DNA of 15,883 nucleotides, from contig JAQVFD010000017.1 of NCBI GenBank assembly GCA_028697435.1, forward strand, positions 1-15,883. The letters run 5' to 3'. This document shows, piece by piece, positions 7,766 to 13,744 of this stretch. Both the position numbers and the translations under genes were made by a program. The stretch is from Clostridiaceae bacterium. Its GTDB lineage: Bacteria; Bacillota; Clostridia; Lutisporales; Lutisporaceae. The notes beneath the pieces are model-generated. The model was not told where the DNA came from. It did not search any database and saw only the letters and a list, made by a program, of their open reading frames with translations. Numbering within the stretch: the stretch's first letter is position 1; each line of letters begins with the position of its first letter.

Positions 7766-7790
7766 TAAAAAGACAGCTTAATAAGCTGCC
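7766..7790 (-). terminator. Rho-independent terminator of the arsR-permease operon
   Basis: On the minus strand GGCAGCTT (7783-7790) pairs with AAGCTGTC (7772-7779) around a 3-nt loop, followed by five Ts. It lies about 195 bp beyond the last permease gene, after a decayed fibronectin-III fragment. It shields glpP from read-through. Confidence 0.8.
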
Positions 7791-7829
7791 TACACTTTAC
7801 CTTATTTGTGCCATTTAACATAAAAAAAA

Positions 7830-7994
7830 GCATCCTCAGTGGCCTATACCTCTGCAGCGCTCTCCTGGAAACCCTCCACAGACAATGTAGGAGTCAAGGG
7901 TTATGAAGTGTACTGCAGCAATACCGTAATTGCCGTTACACCTTCCGAATAGGCTGCAGGTACCGGTTATGTGCCACCCTGCACCTACAGTGTT
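7830..7994 (+). pseudogene. Fibronectin type III domain remnant
   Basis: In the plus strand, frame 7830 onward reads SSVAYTSAALSWKPSTDNVG, then VKGYEVYCSNTVIAVTPSE, then TAG at 7950-7952. After it the same frame continues AAGTGYVPPCTYSV and ends at TGA 7995-7997. The W-x-x-S-T-D-N-V-G-V-x-G-Y-E-V-Y core and the final TYSV are classic for the FN3 domains found in secreted clostridial chitinases, cellulases and other glycoside hydrolases. There is no start codon or ribosome site. The frame opens after TAA at 7821, the middle strands are degenerate and a stop interrupts it. It overlaps the end of the opposite-strand permease gene by a few bases. I read it as a scrap of a lost secreted enzyme gene. 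It accounts for most of the 409-bp gap between glpP and the permease. Confidence 0.75.
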
Positions 7995-8515
7995 TGAGCA
8001 TTGTCATATATCCTTTTTTCTTCCTTTTTATCAATAAATGAGCAAAGGATATATGCAATTAGTATAATGCCGGGAATATTCACAAGCAATCTTGTGATGG
8101 CAAATTTCACTCCCAGAGCAGAAAGTTCAAATAAAAACATAGGAATCTTTGTAGTAGACCATGCACCGATAAAAATCAATACATTGCTGAATTTGACTCC
8201 TTTTCTCATAAATACTGCAGCTATCGGAAAAGCGCCGTAAAGTGGCCCTGCGGCTGCTGAACCGATTATAAATGCCAAAACTATACCCCTCAATCCTGAT
8301 CCTTCTCCCATATACTTCATCATGGTCTCTTTGGATATCCAGACATCCAATAGCCCCAAAAGCACGAAGATCGGAGGTATAATAAACAGCATTTCCTTAA
8401 AACTATACCCTGTTATTTCAAATGCTCTTATTCCTATTTCTCTATTTATTAAAATCAAAATCCCGGAAATTACTAAAGTAACAATAAAGAATCGGTATCT
8501 ATTAAGATAAGTCAT
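7985..8515 (-). CDS. Half-length ArsP/COG0701-family permease, second half
   Basis: This 176-residue membrane protein has about five hydrophobic segments. It carries the COG0701 (ArsP_1) core in GSAAAGPLYGAFPIAAVFMR, followed by KGVKFSNVLIFIGAW, and a lysine/glutamate-rich cytosolic tail. Full-length family members are about 300-350 residues with two related halves, so this protein probably pairs with the product of the upstream gene. The ATG at 8513-8515 overlaps the TGA of that gene (ATGA), which indicates translational coupling. Family members export organoarsenicals or are linked to other metals and thiols. The substrate here is unknown, although the adjacent ArsR regulator with many cysteines points to a soft metal or metalloid. 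Confidence 0.85.
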   Translation of the reverse strand: MTYLNRYRFFIVTLVISGILILINREIGIRAFEITGYSFKEMLFIIPPIFVLLGLLDVWISKETMMKYMGEGSGLRGIVLAFIIGSAAAGPLYGAFPIAAVFMRKGVKFSNVLIFIGAWSTTKIPMFLFELSALGVKFAITRLLVNIPGIILIAYILCSFIDKKEEKRIYDNAQTL

Positions 8516-8997
8516 ATCCCTCCAACCACCTTTCCGATAATGAATGCAACAACAAAGGAAAACAGGAATGCCAATACATTTCTCATAATTGAAAGCTTTT
8601 TGCCGAAATATTTAATCTCAACAGGCAGTGTAACAATACCTACCATCATTAGAGCGGATACAAAGGCACCTATCTGCATGTACCCTGCACCGTTTTGCAG
8701 CAGCAAAGCCGCTGTGGGAAAGGCTATGAATCCGGGAATCAATGTAATTGCACCAATAGCAGCTGAAAGGAAAACCCCTGCCCAGCCCGACTGTTCCCCA
8801 ATTATCTTTGAAATAAACTCGGCATCAAAAGCCGCAAGCAGTACTCCCACTAGCATTATGACTCCCAAAAATTGAGGCAGTATGTTCTCAAAGGATTTCC
8901 ATGCCTTCTTGAGAGCCATTTTCGTTTTCTTCTTATCCTTGTAATAGGATAAAGCTAAAAATAAAATTGCGATTATATACATAATGTAACTATTCAT
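8512..8997 (-). CDS. Half-length ArsP/COG0701-family permease, first half
   Basis: This 161-residue membrane protein has four or five hydrophobic segments and a basic loop near residue 25 (KDKKKTKMALKKAWK). The core GAITLIPGFIAFPTAALLLQ, with the following NGAGY and the TLPVEIKYFGKK block, fits the conserved segment of COG0701 permeases. I start at ATG 8995-8997. It overlaps the arsR stop by 8 bp (ATGAATAG) and lies behind GAGGGAG inside arsR. A start 19 codons upstream would overlap arsR by 65 bp and lacks a ribosome site. Overlap with genes on both sides makes this a tightly coupled three-gene operon. Two half-size proteins in place of one fused permease suggest a heterodimer. Confidence 0.85.
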   Translation of the reverse strand: MNSYIMYIIAILFLALSYYKDKKKTKMALKKAWKSFENILPQFLGVIMLVGVLLAAFDAEFISKIIGEQSGWAGVFLSAAIGAITLIPGFIAFPTAALLLQNGAGYMQIGAFVSALMMVGIVTLPVEIKYFGKKLSIMRNVLAFLFSFVVAFIIGKVVGGI

Positions 8998-9379
8998 TTT
9001 TTGCTCCCTCAGATTTATTATTGTTTCTTTTGCAGCACTTGTTTTGATTTGCACTGCATTTCAACTTGCAGTCATCAGGTATATGAAAATCCCATTTGCG
9101 GGCATCCGTAGAACGGCCGCCCTTCATTTGCTCCATAAATTTAATTATTTCAAGAAAAGCCGGCTCTTGTATATTGTAATGAACATGATACCCTATTTTA
9201 ACTCCCATTATAATGCCTGAATTCTTGAGGACTTTTATATGCTGTGATACAGCTGCTTCTGAAATTCCTAAATAATTAGCGATACATTTGGCGCAAACCT
9301 TTCTTTTTGATAGTATAACAAGTATCTTTAGTCGTGTCTCATCTCCCAACGCTTTAAATATTTGTACTATCCGATCCAT
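8990..9379 (-). CDS. ArsR/SmtB-family metal-sensing repressor with cysteine-rich tail
   Basis: This 129-residue winged-helix repressor should bind its operator without metal and release on metal binding. The core LGDETRLKILVILSKRKVCA leads into the helix-turn-helix LGISEAAVSQHIKVLKNSGII. Cys29 and Cys32 (KVCAKC) occupy the alpha-3 region where ArsR and CadC place their ELCVC metal ligands. A C-terminal tail adds Cys104, Cys108, Cys115 and Cys116. I start at ATG 9377-9379 with GAGGTG 6 nt upstream. A GTG three codons earlier overlaps that site. The promoter upstream contains repeats suited to autoregulation. It heads an operon with two overlapping half-permeases, so it most likely controls their metal- or metalloid-dependent expression. 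The exact metal cannot be told from sequence. Confidence 0.92.
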   Translation of the reverse strand: MDRIVQIFKALGDETRLKILVILSKRKVCAKCIANYLGISEAAVSQHIKVLKNSGIIMGVKIGYHVHYNIQEPAFLEIIKFMEQMKGGRSTDARKWDFHIPDDCKLKCSANQNKCCKRNNNKSEGAKNE

Positions 9380-9400
9380 AACTCGCACCTCGAATTTCAG

Positions 9401-9449
9401 TTAAGTGTATACTTAATTATATAATATTATACTTAATTATTTGCGTCAA
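9401..9449 (-). promoter_or_regulatory. arsR promoter with overlapping operator repeats
   Basis: On the minus strand TTGACG (-35, 9444-9449) and TATTAT (-10, 9421-9426) are 17 bp apart. The plus-strand 12-mer ATACTTAATTAT occurs twice (9409-9420 and 9429-9440), 20 bp apart, the second copy lying inside the spacer. The first is part of a near-palindrome, TTAAGTGTATACTTAA (9401-9416), at the expected transcription start. The arrangement fits repression by the ArsR protein encoded next. Confidence 0.75.
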
Positions 9450-9451
9450 GA

Positions 9452-9501
9452 AAAATATATGCCATGTACAGTATAAAATATATTTTCATACCATACATGG
9501 C
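9452..9501 (-). terminator. Long near-palindromic hairpin, probable msrA terminator
   Basis: GCCATGTA (9461-9468) and TACATGGC (9494-9501) pair, with an additional GTAT/ATAC pair and an AT-rich palindrome inside, giving one 41-nt hairpin. On the minus strand it is followed by ATATATTTTTC. It lies 20 bp past the end of the MsrB remnant and just before the arsR promoter, separating the two units. Confidence 0.65.
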
Positions 9502-9520
9502 ACATTAATTCTACTCTCAT

Positions 9521-9634
9521 CTATTTCACATAGCTTATAAAGTCCCCATAACCTTCCTCTTCCATTTTTTCAACAGGTATAAATCTAAGTGAGGCACTGT
9601 TGATACAGTACCTTAATCCCCCTTTGTCCTCAAA
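9521..9634 (-). pseudogene. msrB: C-terminal remnant of methionine-R-sulfoxide reductase (MsrB domain)
   Basis: Thirty-seven codons ending in TAG at 9521-9523 read FEDKGGLRYCINSASLRF, then IPVEKMEEEGYGDFISYVK. The R-Y-C-I-N-S-A-S-L-R-F block is the catalytic cysteine motif of MsrB, and the rest matches the usual MsrB C-terminus. The zinc-binding CxxC pairs and the substrate pocket residues that should precede it are absent. The frame is shifted relative to msrA and overlaps its last codons. The parsimonious reading is that a fused msrAB gene, common in Clostridia, lost most of its MsrB half by an internal deletion. It has no ribosome site or start and cannot make an active enzyme. Confidence 0.85.
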
Positions 9635-10104
9635 CCTGAAAAGTCTATATGGCAATAGCCCCCGGGGTTTTTCTTCAGATAATCCTGATGATACTCCTCC
9701 GCAGGATAATAATGCTCCAGCTTCTTCACCTCGGTAACAATCGGCGCCTTATATTTCTGCTGCTCTTTGGCAATTATCTGCTCAATAGCCTTTTCATCCT
9801 CTCCATCCGAATAGTAAATACCTGTCCGGTACTGGGTGCCCACGTCAGGACCCTGCCTGTTCAATATTGTGGGATCTATTATCCTGAAAAAGTGTTCCAG
9901 TATCACTTCCAGGCTTGTTTTTTCCGTATCATAAATTACATGCACCGTCTCTGCATGCCCTGTGTGAGGAATGTCATGATAAGACGGACTTTCCGTCCTT
10001 CCGTTGGCATATCCCACAGAGGTCTCTGCCACTCCTTCTATACGTGAGAAGTATTCCTCCACACCCCAGAAGCACCCTCCGGCAAGCCATATCTCTTTTT
10101 TCAC
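9613..10104 (-). CDS. msrA: Peptide methionine-S-sulfoxide reductase
   Basis: MsrA reduces methionine-S-sulfoxide in proteins and free methionine, repairing oxidative damage in the cytosol. The 163-residue protein has the catalytic GGCFWG (Cys11), the conserved GYANG, the HAETVHVIYD block, and the C-terminal EEYHQDYLKKNPGGYCH, with a further cysteine that may act in recycling. I start at GTG 10102-10104, 6 nt after AAGGTG. It puts GCFWG at the usual distance from the N-terminus. An ATG 20 codons upstream has no ribosome site. The last residues, SGLRTKGD, are probably not native: they are read in the wrong frame of a former MsrB domain just downstream. The MsrA catalytic domain itself looks complete, so the enzyme should work. 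The R-epimer activity appears to be lost from this locus. Confidence 0.93.
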   Translation of the reverse strand: MKKEIWLAGGCFWGVEEYFSRIEGVAETSVGYANGRTESPSYHDIPHTGHAETVHVIYDTEKTSLEVILEHFFRIIDPTILNRQGPDVGTQYRTGIYYSDGEDEKAIEQIIAKEQQKYKAPIVTEVKKLEHYYPAEEYHQDYLKKNPGGYCHIDFSGLRTKGD

Positions 10105-10266
10105 AGCAATCACCTTACCTTTCCAAAGTATGTATAGTGCATTTACATCCTCATGACAGATCATCCATTTACCAATCTTATTTATTATAATACCACTTCT
10201 TCAACAGTCTTAGCCAAACTTAACTTTTTACCTGCAAACGAAACAGCAGGCAGCGCAAGTGAATAA

Positions 10267-10332
10267 GACAAAGCTGAATACAAACCGGAAGAGCCGGGTT
10301 GGGACGAACCGGCCGGCAAAGAGGAGTGGTAA
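10267..10332 (+). pseudogene. MazE-type antitoxin C-terminal remnant
   Basis: The plus strand reads DKAEYKPEEPGWDEPAGKEEW and ends in TAA at 10330-10332. The ending W-D/G-E-P-x-G-K-E-x-W is the usual tail of MazE-like antitoxins in clostridia, the part that wraps around the toxin. The frame is closed by TAA at 10264-10266. One frame over, the preceding bases read QAAQVN, which resembles the LLAQVN that normally comes before this tail, so a small frameshift may lie there. The N-terminal AbrB-like DNA-binding domain is missing. The toxin remnant starts 2 bp downstream, as expected for a mazEF pair. Confidence 0.6.
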
Positions 10333-10334
10333 TA

Positions 10335-10532
10335 TTGGCATACATTCCGGAACAGGGAGATATCTGCCGGATTCCGCTGCATGTCAAAATATCAGGCTGC
10401 ACAACAACCGGCTTTATAATGGCAGAGCACTTGAAGTCGCCGGACTACAAGCCAAGACAGGCCGAATTCATAGAAAAGCTTGATGAAGATACACTGATTG
10501 AAGTACTGTCAAGAATAAATGCTTGTTTGTAG
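10335..10532 (+). pseudogene. MazF/PemK-type toxin with large internal deletion
   Basis: MazF toxins are about 110-residue endoribonucleases. This frame has only 65 codons. It begins MAYIPEQGDICRI, matching the first strand of MazF, and then jumps to PLHVKISGCTTTGFIMAEHL and PDYKPRQAEFIEKLDEDTL, the second half of the fold. About 45 residues between them are gone. They should contain the G-x-R-P-x-x-V-L-S strand and the I-T segment that carry the catalytic Arg and Thr. The remaining frame is open, so the deletion was in frame or later corrected. The likely start is TTG at 10335-10337, 8 nt after AGAGGAG and 2 bp after the antitoxin remnant. The product, if made, should have no RNase activity. 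Confidence 0.7.
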
Positions 10533-10592
10533 TGCAAGTATCATCTACTTTGCCCATTAAATCTATTCAATGCGTCTCATAATTATTTCATC

Positions 10593-10805
10593 TTATCTTG
10601 AAACTTCCTTTTCAATACGTTCTGATATGTCAGTATGCTGCTTATATCCATCAAACAGGGCTTTGACTTTTGGATTCAGTTCATTCTCCATTCTTACTAT
10701 ATCACTTTTATCAGCCTTTTCGTCAAGCTTGCTTTTTACTTCCTTGAATTGTTCTGTCATCTCAGAGTACATTTTTGTTAAGAGCTCAAAGACTTTATCT
10801 TCCAA
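10593..10805 (-). CDS. Small coiled-coil protein of unknown function, prematurely ended
   Basis: I know this only as a type of short coiled-coil hypothetical protein seen in cellulolytic clostridia. The 70 residues are almost all charged heptads (EMTEQFKEVKSKLDEKADK), followed by the typical NPKVKALFDGYKQHTDISER and IEKEVSR. TAA at 10593-10595 ends the frame. The same frame then reads DEIIMRRIE to a TAG at 10563-10565, which fits the usual C-terminus of such proteins. The stop is thus likely a recent nonsense change, for example CAA to TAA, costing ten codons. I favour TTG 10803-10805 as start, 9 nt after AAAGGGG. A GTG three codons upstream abuts that site. No function is assigned. Confidence 0.6.
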   Translation of the reverse strand: MEDKVFELLTKMYSEMTEQFKEVKSKLDEKADKSDIVRMENELNPKVKALFDGYKQHTDISERIEKEVSR

Positions 10806-10856
10806 ATATATCACGCCCCTTTAGAATATAATAACATATTTCTTAGCATGGTCAAA

Positions 10857-10894
10857 AAAGGATTTTCTATCCATATACCCTTATCTAATCCTTT
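10857..10894 (-). terminator. Terminator of the gntR-ABC operon, overlapping the permease stop codon
   Basis: On the minus strand AAAGGATT (10887-10894) pairs with AATCCTTT (10857-10864) across a 22-nt loop, and three further Ts follow. The first arm includes the last two codons and part of the stop of the permease gene. The loop is longer than usual, so confidence is moderate. Confidence 0.5.
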
Positions 10895-11589
10895 GCAATT
10901 GCATTATGAAGAGGCAAAAAGCAGATCAGTGCAATTGCTGCTGCTCCTATGAAAAGGCTTAGTGCACCGACATAGACATTGTTATTGTACGCAAAGCCCA
11001 TAGCCTTGTCTAGAAAACCTACAATTGCCCTGTTAACTAATCCCCTTGATATCCAATCAATATATTGGAATAGGGCTATTAGCAGAACTGGTACAATTGA
11101 AATAACGGTTTTCATCAATTTATTGCAGCTATAGTACAGCATAGTAATAAACCACCCTAAGCACAGAAATAATGTATATAAACCAAAACACCACAAGAGT
11201 CCTGCAAAGAAAGAGTTACTTCCATAAAGCTGCATAACAACGCCTTCATATGGAATATTAAAATCGAGGATAATATTCAGTATTGAATCCAACAATGCCA
11301 TAAATGCCGATATTGAAACCAAGGCAATAATGTTACCAAAATAGAAATTCCTTCTCGATACATTATTTGCAAGCATGAATTTGAAATTTGACTTAAAGCA
11401 GTTCAGCCCTGCAATAAATAGAAATATTGCAGTTACCATTTCCATGCCCCCAAAGGATACATTTACCAAGCCTTTAGAAACAAAAGCAGTAATTGCAAGT
11501 GATATCGATATAACAATTGAATAGAATATTATCACAGCTTTCGTAAAATCATAAACTTGATATTTAAATATCTTAAAAGTATTATTCAT
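10885..11589 (-). CDS. ABC-2-type transporter permease
   Basis: This 234-residue integral membrane protein has six hydrophobic segments, typical for the membrane half of YtrBCD-like exporters. Segments fall near residues 18-40, 47-63, 85-108, 125-152, 160-178 and 205-227. The linker FMLANNVSRRNFYFGNIIAL resembles the coupling region of ABC-2 permeases. It begins 17 bp after the ATPase gene with ATG at 11587-11589 behind GGAGAGATAG, and the two form one operon with a GntR repressor. Systems with this layout respond to cell-wall stress or act on unknown lipids or peptides. The substrate cannot be predicted. The gene ends inside the stem of the likely terminator. Confidence 0.85.
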   Translation of the reverse strand: MNNTFKIFKYQVYDFTKAVIIFYSIVISISLAITAFVSKGLVNVSFGGMEMVTAIFLFIAGLNCFKSNFKFMLANNVSRRNFYFGNIIALVSISAFMALLDSILNIILDFNIPYEGVVMQLYGSNSFFAGLLWCFGLYTLFLCLGWFITMLYYSCNKLMKTVISIVPVLLIALFQYIDWISRGLVNRAIVGFLDKAMGFAYNNNVYVGALSLFIGAAAIALICFLPLHNAIAKD

Positions 11590-11606
11590 AGCTATCTCTC
11601 CTCTAA

Positions 11607-12467
11607 CTAATTTGTTAAGTCAATGAAAACCTTTTGAAGTTCTGCCTTTGCAAACTCGACCTGCAGCTCCTCTGCCAGAACTTTATCCTTGTTATTCACA
11701 GCTTCAAATACCGTAGCCGATTTAAAGCTTCCGAGAACCTCAATGCCTATACATTTTTTGCCTTGGATGTATTTATCCACCCTTGAAGTTTCTCCCGAAA
11801 CTACATAAGCACCGGATAAAAGCTCTTCCACTGATTGCTTGAGGATTAGTTTTCCTTCTTTAATTATGATTGCCTCTTCTATTACCGACGAAACTTCCTC
11901 TATAAGGTGAGTAGATATAATCATCGTCTTTGGACGTTCACTGTAATTGGCAATAAGCTCTTTATAGAACATATCCCTGTGATTTGCATCCAATCCCAGT
12001 ACAGGCTCATCAAACAAGACAATATCTGTATTGGAGGCTAAAGCCGCAATGGCCTTGAATATTGAAGCATACCCGGTAGATAGGCTCTTAACCTTCTTTT
12101 TCAAATCCAGTCCGAACTTTTCCGATAAATCTTCAGCATACACCATATCAAAGGAAGGATAGAATTCCTTTGTCCATTTATATATATTTCTTACTCTTTC
12201 ATCTTCGGGATACAGGTTTTTCTCAGCCATATAAAAAATATTACCAAGAACTTTATCATTTTCATAAACTCTTTCTCCATCAATAATAACTTCACCCTCT
12301 GTTGGAAATATCCTATTTGTCATCAGGTTCAAAAGAGTTGTCTTTCCTGCTCCGTTTCTTCCCAAAAGCCCATAAATCCTGTTTGATTCAATATCAATAT
12401 CAACCTTGTCAAGGGCTTTTGTGTGCCCATAAACTTTACTTACTCCCTTTATTTGAATTGTCTTCAA
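11607..12467 (-). CDS. ABC transporter ATP-binding protein (YtrB-like)
   Basis: This is the ATPase subunit of a GntR-linked ABC-2 transporter, 286 residues. Walker A GRNGAGKTT is at 36-44. Walker B DIVLFDEP is at 148-155, with the catalytic glutamate, and the H-loop histidine is His187 in ISTHLIEEV. The signature reads LSTGY (129-133) rather than LSGGQ. I recall this as normal for this small subfamily, whose next residues, ASIFKAIAALAS, are also typical. The start is TTG at 12465-12467, about 8 nt after a run of six Gs. It lies inside the end of the regulator gene, giving a 32-bp overlap and likely translational coupling. About 75 residues after the core form an accessory C-terminal domain. 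Confidence 0.92.
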   Translation of the reverse strand: MKTIQIKGVSKVYGHTKALDKVDIDIESNRIYGLLGRNGAGKTTLLNLMTNRIFPTEGEVIIDGERVYENDKVLGNIFYMAEKNLYPEDERVRNIYKWTKEFYPSFDMVYAEDLSEKFGLDLKKKVKSLSTGYASIFKAIAALASNTDIVLFDEPVLGLDANHRDMFYKELIANYSERPKTMIISTHLIEEVSSVIEEAIIIKEGKLILKQSVEELLSGAYVVSGETSRVDKYIQGKKCIGIEVLGSFKSATVFEAVNNKDKVLAEELQVEFAKAELQKVFIDLTN

Positions 12468-12831
12468 TTCTATTACCCCCCACTATCATCTTGACGATAT
12501 CTTCCTTTGAGATACTCAGCTTGGCGGCTTCTTCAAGGAGAGACTGCACATATTCCTCATAAAAGCTATTCCGGCGCTTCTCAAGTATCTTCTTTTTAGC
12601 TCCTGAAGAAACAAACATACCCAACCCCCTCTTTTTATACAGGACACCTTCATCCACAAGCACATTTACTCCCTTTCCTGCTGTCGCAGGATTTATTCTA
12701 TACTTTACTGATATTTCCGTAGTAGAAACTATCTGAGTCTCTTCCTCAAAAATCCCTTTTAAAATATTGTCCTCAATGGCTTCTGCCAGCTGCAGGTATA
12801 TAGGTTTTTCGCTGTTAAAGTCAATGAGCAT
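12436..12831 (-). CDS. GntR-family regulator, YtrA subfamily
   Basis: This 131-residue repressor has the GntR winged helix at residues 10-75. The features seen are KPIYLQLAEAIEDNILKG, the EITQ-like TQIVSTTEISVKYRINPATA, and the wing GVLYKKRGLGMFVSSGA. A short helical tail follows, too short for a ligand domain, which defines the YtrA group. Such proteins repress the ABC transporter genes that follow them and respond to wall-active compounds in the known cases. The start is ATG at 12829-12831 with a GGGGGC site upstream. It is the first gene of a three-gene operon and overlaps the ATPase gene by 32 bp. A palindrome 23 bp upstream is the likely binding site. Confidence 0.92.
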   Translation of the reverse strand: MLIDFNSEKPIYLQLAEAIEDNILKGIFEEETQIVSTTEISVKYRINPATAGKGVNVLVDEGVLYKKRGLGMFVSSGAKKKILEKRRNSFYEEYVQSLLEEAAKLSISKEDIVKMIVGGNRIEDNSNKGSK

Positions 12832-12853
12832 AAACTTCAGCCCCCTTATTGGT

Positions 12854-12879
12854 TAGTTAACTACTTATGTAATTAACTA
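12854..12879. promoter_or_regulatory. Operator-like palindrome upstream of the gntR-ABC operon
   Basis: TAGTTAACTAC (12854-12864) and GTAATTAACTA (12869-12879) match as inverted repeats in 10 of 11 positions, with a 4-bp TTAT centre. The site lies 23 bp upstream of the GntR-type regulator start, where the promoter should be, and so is the natural candidate for autorepression. Confidence 0.65.
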
Positions 12880-12904
12880 TACAACCAAAGAGATATACTG
12901 TCAG

Positions 12905-12951
12905 GTAAAAAAAATAAAAAAATACATTTCTGCAATTCATGACAGAAATGT
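12905..12951 (-). terminator. Rho-independent terminator after the TPR/regulatory-domain frame
   Basis: On the minus strand ACATTTCTG (12943-12951) pairs perfectly with CAGAAATGT (12924-12932) over a 10-nt loop. It is followed by a long T-rich run that includes two stretches of seven or more Ts. It ends the broken locus upstream and insulates the GntR-type operon. Confidence 0.85.
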
Positions 12952-12989
12952 ACTCTCAATATCTATTCTTTTACTCAATCACCACTGCG

Positions 12990-13613
12990 TTACCTGAAAA
13001 CAAAATCATTGATTAAAACCCCCCTTGGATCAAGTACTTTTTGGCTGTCTTTATTACCTAAATAAGCCTTACCCAATATTTCCCCCGGATTTATACCGAT
13101 ACCTATGTCATATTCTCCCGGCAGCACATTTTCAATGAAATAGAAACCGTCTTTGTCAGTCGTAGTAAATGGAAAATCAGGTGTGCTGCTAAAATAATCT
13201 CCTTTATATATGGCTCTATCCTTTATATACACCTTGACCCCTCCGATACCTATACCGTCTACTGTTACTCTTCCTTTGCAGGTACCAACTATATCGTGGT
13301 TATTCTTAAGCCTTTCAATCTTATTAATTTTCGCATCCGAATCTTCTATTCCAAAAAAAGTGTACCCTTCCCCGGGAGATTCTGTTTTTATCTCTTTCGC
13401 TTTGGTCATCGCTGATTTATAGGCTCTTATGGCATCGTCATACTTGCCTGATTGCAGATATAGCTGCGCAAGACTATCATAATACTGCATATCGAAATAA
13501 CTCTTATTGTTTTTTATCAAATCCTCCAGCAGATTTATGCCTTTATCATATTCTCCGGTAGAATTATACAGGGCATATATAAGCCGTGCATCAGCATTTG
13601 CTTTGCCGGACAT
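12990..13613 (-). pseudogene. TPR and carboxypeptidase-regulatory-like domain fragment, 5' part lost
   Basis: The visible frame has 207 codons from ATG 13611-13613. Residues 1-75 form two tetratricopeptide-type helix pairs (ARLIYALYNSTGEYDKGINL; YYDSLAQLYLQSGKYDDAIRAY). Residues 106-205 form a beta-sandwich like CarboxypepD_reg, with GRVTVDGIGIGGVKVYIKD, TTTDKDGFYFIENVLPGEYD and a C-terminal strand. The ATG has no convincing ribosome site, and the same frame stays open 20 codons further up with TPR-like sequence (EAGEKEAGKYL). It thus looks like the 3' part of a larger gene. The missing start is probably the out-of-frame anti-sigma-like fragment that overlaps it. Originally this may have been one membrane protein with an outer TPR and beta domain. 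Expression as a short separate protein cannot be ruled out. Confidence 0.6.
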
Positions 13614-13744
13614 CAGATATTTCCCCGCTTCTTTTTCCCCAGCTTCACCTGTTTTTTTATTTTCAATACGGCTTCATCAGATAGTCTGATATCCTTTAAT
13701 TCTATATTCAGTTTGTTTCTCAGCTCTTTATCAAATCTGTCCAC
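13613..13744 (-). pseudogene. N-terminal remnant of an anti-sigma-factor-like protein
   Basis: From GTG 13742-13744 the frame gives 43 residues: VDRFDKELRNKLNIELKDIR, then LSDEAVLKIKKQVKLGKK, then KRGNI and TGA at 13613-13615. This charged N-terminus ending in a Lys/Arg stretch is typical of the cytosolic part of small anti-sigma or sigma-linked membrane proteins, where a membrane helix should follow. No such helix is present. The start overlaps the end of the sigma-factor remnant by 14 bp, the normal arrangement for a coupled sigma/anti-sigma pair. The TPR frame runs in the next register across the same bases, so the join is a frameshift or deletion at about 13640-13675. Confidence 0.6.

Noticed and set aside
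7808..7813. TGGCAC on the minus strand as a possible sigma-54 -24 element
   Set aside because: No TTGCA-like -12 element follows at the right spacing, and it lies just before a terminator rather than a gene.
10185..10402. Two minus-strand frames of about 60 codons opposite the mazEF remains
   Set aside because: They lack ribosome sites and lie across the clearly recognisable plus-strand MazE/MazF remnants. The C-terminal LSLAKTVEEVVL looks protein-like but no family could be named.
12069..12083. LSTGY in place of the LSGGQ signature as a damaged ABC ATPase
   Set aside because: All other nucleotide motifs are intact and this variant is, as I recall, usual for the GntR-linked ATPase subfamily.
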